From Lytechinus variegatus (taxonomy: Eukaryota; Echinodermata; Echinoidea; Temnopleuroida; Toxopneustidae), in the NCBI RefSeq assembly GCF_018143015.1, contig NC_054753.1, forward strand, positions 29,095,462 through 29,159,461: 64,000 nucleotides of DNA, written 5' to 3'. Position 1 is the first letter of the stretch. Every line of letters begins with the position of its first letter. The translations under genes and the position numbers were made by a program. The notes beneath the pieces are model-generated. The model saw nothing but the letters and a program-made list of their open reading frames with translations, had not been told where the DNA came from and ran no database searches. Shown here piece by piece: positions 12,045 to 21,700 of the stretch.

Positions 12045-12262
12045 GTGGCATAACATTTCTCCTGCGATATTTGCTTCCGTCTCAATGTCTCAGAGGGTAT
12101 ATGGTTAGAGTTAGGATTAAAATAGAGATTTAGGTTCAGAATAACGTAGAGATAAGGATTAGAGTCTATTTAGAATTTGGAGGTTGGGTTTTATGTTTGG
12201 AATAACATGCAGATTTTCCATTGGAGCAATTGTCAATGGAGCGAATGCCATGGAATCGTTCA
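12045..12262 (+). repeat. Dispersed repeat, copy 1 (second copy 31325-31552)
   Basis: Shares tgtctcagagggtatatggt, ggttcagaataacgtagaga and the stretch starting ataacatgcagattttccat with the segment at 31325-31552. Both copies are AT-rich and non-coding. Ends are not sharply defined. Confidence 0.55.
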
Positions 12263-12396
12263 TTCATCATATTTAGAAAACACGTTGAATGGACATATAC
12301 ATTTACTCTAGACGTTGGCGTCACTGGCTGTCCATACTTGCAATTGATCAGACCAATTTCAACTCGATGCTTGATGGGGCCCTGTTTCTACTTCTG

Positions 12397-12553
12397 GAGG
12401 GCGTTTCATCAATATTTTTGTCCGACAAGTTGTCAGATCTGACAACTTTCCTGGATTCTGATTGGTTGAGAAGCACTGTTACTATAGTAACTGTCAGATA
12501 AAACAGGACTTGTCGGATAAAACGTCCGACAAGTCCTTTCATGAAACCCTCCC
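12397..12553 (+). mobile_element. Fold-back MITE, GTTTCATCA family, copy 2 (best preserved)
   Basis: It runs from ggagggcgtttcatcaat to catgaaaccctccc. Paired motifs gtccgacaagttgtcag and ttgtcggataaaacg lie near the ends, with agttgtcagatctgacaact as a nested palindrome. It sits about 100 bp downstream of the POLR2D stop codon, so it may be in the 3' UTR. Confidence 0.78.
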
Positions 12554-12649
12554 TGAAGTATATATACAGGTGGCCTTGTAAGATCACCAACCCCATTTTG
12601 CATTGATGGAAAGCTTACTCCGGGTGAGTGTACTTTATGAAAGCAACGA

Positions 12650-12728
12650 TCAGTACTGGAAGCTTCTCTTCGTTTGCATGTTTTCCAAGACTTCCGTTAG
12701 CTCATCATCCTCGAATCTTCCTTCAAGG
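12650..12728 (-). CDS. POLR2D: POLR2D exon 4 (terminal coding exon)
   Basis: After acceptor gacag|ccttga it reads [18 protein letters not shown] and TKRSFQY, then TGA. This matches the human C-terminus. A MITE begins only 37 bp upstream of the acceptor. Confidence 0.96.
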
Positions 12729-15700
12729 CTGTCAACAGGAAAAAAAGAAAAACAAAATTACAAACACAGGGTTCCCACAGAAATTTGAAAAGTGAAACAG
12801 AATTCCATGACTTATCCCCATGACTAAATTGCTGCTTTCCATGACTTCCCGTGACGTCCCGGGAGTTATGTAGAATTTGGGATGTAACAAAACTGGGAAA
12901 AATGGATATCATGAAAACCAATTTTCGATGACCACAAATTTTTTCCAGGATTTTCCATGACTGTGGGAGCCCTGTATGCAGTTAAGTCTGTGATAATGAT
13001 AAATGATGATATATAATAATGATAGATAATGATAATAGTAGCAAAAAAACAACAAATAGCAATGCTCAGCTTAAACAGAGCAAGGACAGCATCATCTGAG
13101 GACAAAAATGTTAATAATATCTCCACTTTTCCACATAATCAATCAAATCAGTGCTCTCGATATGGAGAAAGATAATAATGCTAACACTAAGTCCATACTG
13201 TGTCATATATGCTAGAAAAAAATAAAAATTGTTGACTGATGTATGATTGATTTCTAATTTTCAGTAAATTTGACATCAATGATAACAATGCTGGTTTGGT
13301 CTGTGAGTCCTTTTATAATCAACCCAAAAAGACAGGATTTTCATGCAAATACATGTGCCCATGTGTAATACATGAGAGATAGTTAATAATGTATCACTGA
13401 TTTTCATTTTGACAATTTTCAGCTTCATGTGTGAATGTAGGGGATAACCTACATGGAGGTATATTATATTTTTGTTATCTACCATCTTCATGGTTGCCAT
13501 TCATCCATATACATTATGATTTTCATTGATTTTGGTAGAAATTTGATAACTTCATATTCAAATATCACTCTGATGTGTAAGAAGAACTACATGTACAATA
13601 GATCAAGCTAACATAATACCTTGGAATGAGAGCTTTAGCCTCTTCTGCAGTTTCTGGACAGAGGTTGGCAAGTAGAGCAAGTTCAAACTTGTGGAGCTTA
13701 GGTTGCTGCTGCTGTAATAACCTACCATACATAATAAAAGAAACAGTGCATAAATCTGATAAATTTTGGCATTATAAAAAAATCTTTTTAAAAAGAGACT
13801 AAATGGTTTCTCAACCACGTAATGGACATTTATACCTCATGGAAAGAACAAAAGTTGGATCATTATCTCTGCTGTATGTATACATAAGACAGACATCCAG
13901 TTGTTCCATCATGCACTTCCTATGTTTTCGAACAATATTTTTCTTCTACTCTTGACCTTTGATATGGATACCTAAAATGGCTCATAAAACAGTCTTAAAT
14001 GCAGAAATGGGTAAGTGTGAAGTTGATCCATTAAAACTTTTTTTTTTGGGGGGGGGCCCACTGCCCCTGTAGCAGGACCCCTGGTGAAGAGAATTTTTGT
14101 TTTAAATCCCTTACCCTCTGACATCAGCAATTGTTTCTCTGTTCTTAAACTTTGACACTCTCTCTGTGTAGTTGAGTGTCTTCATGAAAACATCACTGAG
14201 TTCTTGTTCCTCCTCTTGACTTTCATTCTGTTGTTTCCTGTGTTCCAGTAACATCCGAACCTCTGAGATCAGAAGCGTCTCTGCTTGCTCAAACTCTGAA
14301 AGATTACACAAAAGAGTATTCAATAAGTTAATTATATCAGTATAGAAGGCAAGTATCAGAATAGAAGGCAAGTAGGTCCATCAATACTTCCCAAAAAAGA
14401 GGCAAGTTACTGTTTCTGTGCTCAAGTATCATCCAATACCACACCTCTGGGACCTAAAAGGGTTTCTGCTTGCTCAAACCCTGGGGGTGGGCGGGGCACT
14501 CAGTATATAATGCGTGGTGGGTATGTGACGGGACCACCATTTTTACACTAAAATTTCCATTCCAAGGCATAGCGAGAAAAAAGAAAGAAATCCAATTCAA
14601 AGCTGTGTATATTTTTCGCTACGCTGTTCTGGCCGCATTGATCCGCTACAATTTTGGTGAAAGCGACCGCAGAGCGTTGTCCGACCATCGCCTCTGCGCG
14701 AGCACACCTGGCGAACCTCCAAGATCAGAAGCAAGGGTTTCTGCTTGGTCAAACTCTGAAAATTTAAAGATGAAATCAAAAGATAGTCCATCAACTGATT
14801 GAGTTAGAAGTGACTACAACATGTACCTGCCCAAAGTGCCTTTTAAATTAAATACTGCACTGTATTCAAAATCCATGTCATTTTCAACAAACTTTGCACG
14901 CTTCTACATGTACAAAAAGATGTACTGGTACTTGAGCGGTGTATACATTAAACACGTTGAACGGCTCTGGCAGTCTCACCTGCATTATGTGATTTGAATT
15001 TGCAGCAGTACTGAATTTGAAAATAGCTAATTGAATAATTATTCACAAAAGAAAATATTCATATGATATTGATATTAAACGCTGCTCTCACCGCCATCAG
15101 AAAAGCAGCCCCTATGGTCTCGCTCTGCTATGCACGCGAGACAAAATAGGGGTTCTTGTGATTGCTTTAACTATCAGCACTTTTGTTGGAGCAAGTATCC
15201 TATCTAAGACACTAAAAACACACAAAAGGTTGTATACATGTAGATCTACATGTATCTACGTGAGGAAAAATTCCAAACCACCACTCATTCAAACTCAATG
15301 TCATAAATTGTCATACTTTGCAGCACTTCAAGTACTCAGAAGTTGTAGCATTAAAACATTGGTCCATGGATTATTTTAAGCTAATTAGCTTTATAAAGCA
15401 ACACATCAGATCTGCAGTTAGAATGCAGATCGTGTAAAAAAATCAGATGATACCTAGAGCTGATTAATCACCTGTCTATCCATTGTGACATCAATGATGC
15501 ACGTAGCATAAAATATGGGCACAAAGAAAACTGTGGAACGTCCTTAAATTATATGGAAATGAGCCACACTCCCACCAGCCCCTTAAACTTCGTTTTAAAG
15601 GGGAATCCAACCCAAATTAAAACTTGTTTTTGTAAGGAAAAGAAAAACCAGACAAGGTGATAGGTGAAAGTTTGAACAATATTGGACAAACAAAAAGAAA

Positions 15701-18700
15701 GTGAATTTTTAAAAGTTGTAAATATTAGTAATCACTATACCTATGGAGACTTCAAATTGGCCGCATGTGTGATGTCATGGTGATGTAAGGCAAGGACTGC
15801 TCTTCCAAGTACTCCAATACATATTATGGCTAAAATGTCATTTTTCCCAAAAGTTTTATTTCAAATTATATTTTTCTTTCATGAGGACATAAAGAAATAT
15901 ACTACCTGGGTTATATTTAGATTACTGCCCCAGGGAAATGGGTACTTAGGAGAAAACCACAAATCCCTGATAATGAAGTACATGGCCTATGGGAAAGTTG
16001 TTCTTGCCCCTTATCATTATACCCAGTTGCCAATTTGAAATCTACATAGTATTAGCGATTTCAATTTTAAAGCAGCTCTAACTTTCCTATTGCTTGTCCG
16101 ATTTCTTTCAAACTTTCACCATTCTGTTTAATTTATTTTTCTCCTTCCTGGTACAACATTTTATGGCCAAGGCTGGAATCCCCTTTAAAGCATTCACAAA
16201 TCTCAGAATAAATCTTGTGTTATTAAAAAAAGTTAGACTGAACAACTACCAAAGTGTTGGTTAAAAGGTTCTATGAAAGATTTTTTGTCATTAAAGTAAA
16301 CATAAGAAGACAATCACAAAAACTGAGATTTTCACATCAATATAAAGATTTTAACCAAGCTATAATACATGTAGTATTCTGGGGGGTGTTTCACAAAGAT
16401 TTACCGGTAAGTATGACTTAGAGTCGCACTTATGTGATTGGTTAACATTGGTTTGACTTTTTAAAAATCTGAGCTAGAAGGTCACACTTGTCACCTGTGT
16501 CTGTGATATGTTACAAAAATGAAGCCCAGAAAAAATTGCTTTCGAAAATAATTATTTAGTGCTTCAAAAATTGAAATATAAAGTGACCGGAAACACCATC
16601 TTAATTTCATCCCATACACTTATGTGTACTATTTAGGTGTCTATAAGACGCCTATTTACAAAATCGGGGTTTGCCTTGTAGTTTTGACTTATCATTCTCA
16701 ATCATGGTTGTTTTCAGGGTTTATTAGTTCTAATACATGTATGCACTTGTACACATGTTTCACCTTGGTTTGAGAATTTTTTAAATCGGCTGCTAACAAA
16801 GTTAAACAATACCTTTAAATGTCTGGTTGCGCGCAGTATAAAGGCATGACAGCATTGGTCAGATCATGCCAAGAGGACACGCACTACTGCGTTATTGATC
16901 AATAAGATTGCACGTTGCATATCATGTACGCATCAACATTTAAGTGCGACCTAAGTCATAGTTTAAGTCTTTGTGAAACACCCCCCTGATGGGTGTTTCA
17001 TAAAGCTGTGCTGTGCATAAGAGCGACTTTAAGAACGCATGGTTATCCTTTCTTGTGGTAATGGTATTGAATTGGCGATGGTTTAGCTCGTAAGAAGGGT
17101 TCATCAGTCGTTCTTGATTAAAGTCGCTCTTAACTTTAAACATTATGCATGGCCCCCAGGTATTAAAAAAATACAAAAAGAAAGTAACAATTTAACAAAA
17201 TGCCACCTAAATCTGAGAGCTGGAAACGCAATTTCACTGACAGAGAAAGGGCCCATTTACATGTATTTGACGTCAGGTAATGGCATTGTGTTCAACTGAG
17301 TTGTATATAAACACATTACAAACCCACGTACATGCACTCTCCAGTAGAGCTTATATTTTGCCCTTGAAGCATGATTATTTCTAAAGATTTTTACTTTATT
17401 CATATAAAGAAGAATAAGAAAGCAATATCAATGCAATGGATATTTCTTTGTATATCACCACAGCTGAGGGAATAAAAAGGGAGACAAGGTTAGATAAACA
17501 AATGTTTACAAAAGTACATACAGTGTATGAGGGATTTGGGAAGAAAGGCAATAGTGTCGAGTGAGTCTGCTGTGCAAGCCCTTCACTCAAGTTAAGGGTA
17601 TGAATGTGCAGCCTACTCATGCCTTGTGTACTGAAGACCCTCTCACTCAGGAGCAAGTTTTCTATCTGCTAGTCTTTGCGTGGAGACACACTTGCTGATC
17701 AAAGTTTCAATCAGGGTCTGTGCCTGCCGACTAGTGTCGAGTGAACTGATGACTGAACTGAACTGCAATCATATTGTTCTTTTCATCATGCATGACTGTC
17801 TAAAATATCAAAGGACAGGCTTCATACTCTGATATTGTGAAATTTATTCTTAAGTTAAGCCAATTAACTCGAATTTTAGCCAGGTTTTCCTGTCTGTTGG
17901 TTCAAAGCGGACGTTTTTATGAATGAATGTCATATTTTTCTGCAAGTGATGCGGCTTACTAGACTGGTCTGGCTGAGCAGTGAAGAATTCTCGCTAGCGA
18001 ATAGTGATAGCTTGCTTAATTTGCACAAACTCTGCTGCACACATGTGAATATTTCTACTTCTGGTGAACTCTGAGAGTGATTTTAACTTACCCTAGACTG
18101 ACTGTAATTTTTATAGCAATAAACAATTAAGACGTGGATCATCATGTCAAGGGCCCAATCAGGACAAGGAAAGGAAATTATGGGAGACCGAACCCCCAAA
18201 CATTAATTCTCTCATCTTCCACATAAACAATGCGCCTGTGTGCATGTGGATGCTTAACACACAGCCACGTGTGCTACCTCGAAAAAACAACAACGACCGG
18301 ATCTACAGCAAACACGGGCAATGTCGCCAGTCAGCAAGAAAAAAAATACACTGTACAGTACATGGTAAAAACATCATATAACCCATCATCAGCAAAATAT
18401 TATTCATAGTGTAAACTACATGATATGAACAATCGTACATAGGGTTTCAGGTTAACTTTCAAACTTTTTAAAATACACAAAACTTCTCCATAGCTCATGC
18501 ATTGTTCTCTATGCACAGCTCGGGACATCGAATGTGATGATGTGATGTAACATGCCTGGCCTATTTAAGATGTGAAGTTTTCACGCTCATGGTAGAGGCT
18601 AGTTAGGGGCACTTCAATTAAGAAGCCAGAAGATTTTTGTGATTAAATATGTCAAACAAGTTACAAAGGATGCAAGCTTTGCCCAGATAGCAAATTTGTG

Positions 18701-21700
18701 GATATTTAGTTGTTACAGTATATAAACTTCAAATGCAGACTGTAATGATAGATAAAACTCTAAAATGTTATGTAACATACCCGTAATGTCAATCGTGCAA
18801 TGTTTACATAGGTTTCTATTGTCTAGCTTGGTCATTCCTTTTATTTCAAAACTCTTCAAGAGACATGTGTATCAGTTGATGTTTAAGTCACCCAGAATTG
18901 GTAGTTCAATTACAAAGTTGAAGAAACATCTAAACACACCTCTCACATGCTACCAACACTGATGAACCCCTGAAGGCTCCTTTCTTGGGTGTTAGTATAC
19001 CAGAAGAAGAATCATTTGAGGGATAGTGAGGTATTATTCAAGTTTGTCTTGTCAAATGTCAAATTCAATGGCGGAAGAACAAGTTAAGGTCAGTTTGTGG
19101 TGCGTGCCAAGGTCGTTATCCACAGTTTTCACCAAATGTCTCAGTGCCATCGATGGAATGGAAGTCTACTTCGAGCTGTTCTCTTACGCGGAGCTGACAT
19201 CACAAATGTTCGAGTCGGCAATGATGGGTCGCAAGCTCCCATTCAAATTGGTTGGGAATGAGAATGATTATGAACGGATGATCGAGATTTGGAACGCGAA
19301 TCCCATGATGGTTTCAGCAGACAGGAAATTAATCCCCAGAAGAATATCGTAAGTTATATGTCAACCCTTTTATTTTCTTCAAGATTTCCAAAGCAAGAAT
19401 TTAAAAAAGTATTTTTCTGCAACTAAACTTTTAGAAAAAGATATGTTGAAAAAACACAAGACATAAGACAGAAAACCGGCATAATGATTTCAAGCTGTAT
19501 CTGATCTAGATACTGTATTCTGATAATTTTCAATATTTTTCAACTTTTTACAGCAGTCAGAACAAATTTCAAGTATAATTACATGTAATAATCATTGACT
19601 TGTCAGGAGGAAACATTCAAATAGCAATAATTCATTGGACATTTGAAACAATTTCAGTAAACAAATCAGTATGCAAAAGAAGGTCATTAGAGTTGTTATT
19701 TCAAACCTTTAGTCCCTCTGAAATGTCAAGAATGGGGGACTCATCAGATAAAGATGACATGCATGTACCTAGATAAATAATGTTTGCGTATAAAATATTG
19801 GCAAAGTTTAACACCAGCTACATATCTCAAGGGAGACAGCACTTTCGTGGGGGGGGCAAAAAGGGCAAAGTAAAAGCCAAGATAATTAAAAGTGATGAAG
19901 AGCAAATAAAGTCAGATGTCAAATTTAGGCATTTCAATGAATATTTTCTCCAAATAATATATTTCCCCTCTCACTCATATATATATCCTTTTTTTGCCTC
20001 AGTCAAGCATTGGACATCTACATAATTATAGACCCTACTCCCTCCTTTACTTGTTTTTACAATGAGTGAATATCAATCTGATTATGATCCCATGGAAGAT
20101 TGAAAAAAATTTGTCTCCTTTCCAATCCCTCTCCAATCTCCACTCTCCAAATAACAATGTCTGGGACAGGGTTGGTGCACATTTTCCACCCAGTCCCAAA
20201 GTCATATTGGGCAGGAAATCATTGGAAATTTCTGAAAGGCTTCTACACACAGCTCCAAATCATATCTGACACTGACAGCATCTGCACAATAACATAATAA
20301 CAAAAAGCAGGATAAATTGTCAATTCTGGTCTGGGTTCACATACATGTAACTGAAGAAAAAGAAAGCGCATAATTTTTGTCGGTTTTTCATTACTATTAC
20401 TAGAACTAAATCTTTTCTTTATTACACTGTATTTCCAGGTGTCATGACATTAAACAAGATTTACAGAATGCAACAAGCAAGTATATATTTCATAAGGAGA
20501 TGGGCTACATTGTGGATCATGTACAGGATTACCTTCCGGAAGGCTTCCGATATGTGTTTCTTATTCGAGAACCGTCAAGGGTCTTTGCATCTTTCCGGAA
20601 GAGCATTCTAGCAGCTGAATCCTCGCAAGATCAAAACAAGAACTTTATTCATGAAGACAAGTTCGACATTGTTCGCGATGACGGCATTGGGGTACGGCCA
20701 AAGAGTTGGTATGAGAAGCAGTACCAACTCTGGAAGTATGTCCAAGAAAACATCGACCCAAACCCCATCATCATCGATGCTTTCGACCTTGTCACCGAAC
20801 CACAGAAGATCTTGAAGGTTTTCTGTGAGGATGTCGGGTTTCCCTACAGCGATAGCCTTCTGAAATGGACCCCCAGTAACGAATTCCCAAAGAATTTTGT
20901 AACACCTGTAGAGAATATGTTGTCTGGCATCGGGGCAGAGTTTTACGCAAAAGCTTTAAACAGCACAAGGTTTGTGGCACCACGACTCGAATCTGGGCCC
21001 TTACCGCATGATCAGCTCACGGATGACATCATTGAATGCGTTGACCATTCTATGTCATTCTACCGTGAAATGTACGAGAACAGATTAAGAGCTTTATAAA
21101 TGTTCAATTCTTTTTACTTAATAGACCCAAGTATGACATAAGAATAGAAATAAATGAAATCATTTCATGTGGAAAAAGAACAAAAAAATGTCTTTGAAAG
21201 CATGTAAGTAGGCTACAATGAACTGAATCATAATTTGAACACAATTTGTTATTGTCAAATCAATATTAGTATAATTTTGTAAACAAATTCATATATAATA
21301 TTATTATACATGTAATCCACAGCACCGATACATGTACATGTACATTCAGTTTACATGACAATCCAATTCAATTTCTTGGACAGTACAAAGGACAGTATTA
21401 ACCCTTTGAACCCGAAAAGCCAGAATACCGGCTTCACGTCATGTGATTAAAAAAGAAAGGGTTTTAGATATCAGGTGTGAACTTTATATTTTTGTTGATG
21501 ATTGGCTTTCATATATAAGGTTTTACATGTAGCATCATAAATGACCAAGATGTACATGTACTACCCTTCCAATGAGGCTTGTACAAATAATATGCGCAAG
21601 CTCCTCTTGAATTTCACTTCCATCAAAGCAGTGATTTTTAGACAAAATTTGAGATTATCGAAAGTACGGGAAGCTAAATGATATCAGCTGGGCCAGGCTG

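Noticed and set aside
14470-14802. 110-codon plus-strand frame
   Set aside because: It overlaps the decayed POLR2D exon 2 copies on the opposite strand and has no motif of its own.
19026-19055. Upstream extension of the sulfotransferase-like protein
   Set aside because: The extension starts at a GTG rather than an ATG; the first in-frame ATG is at 19056 and another follows at 19068.
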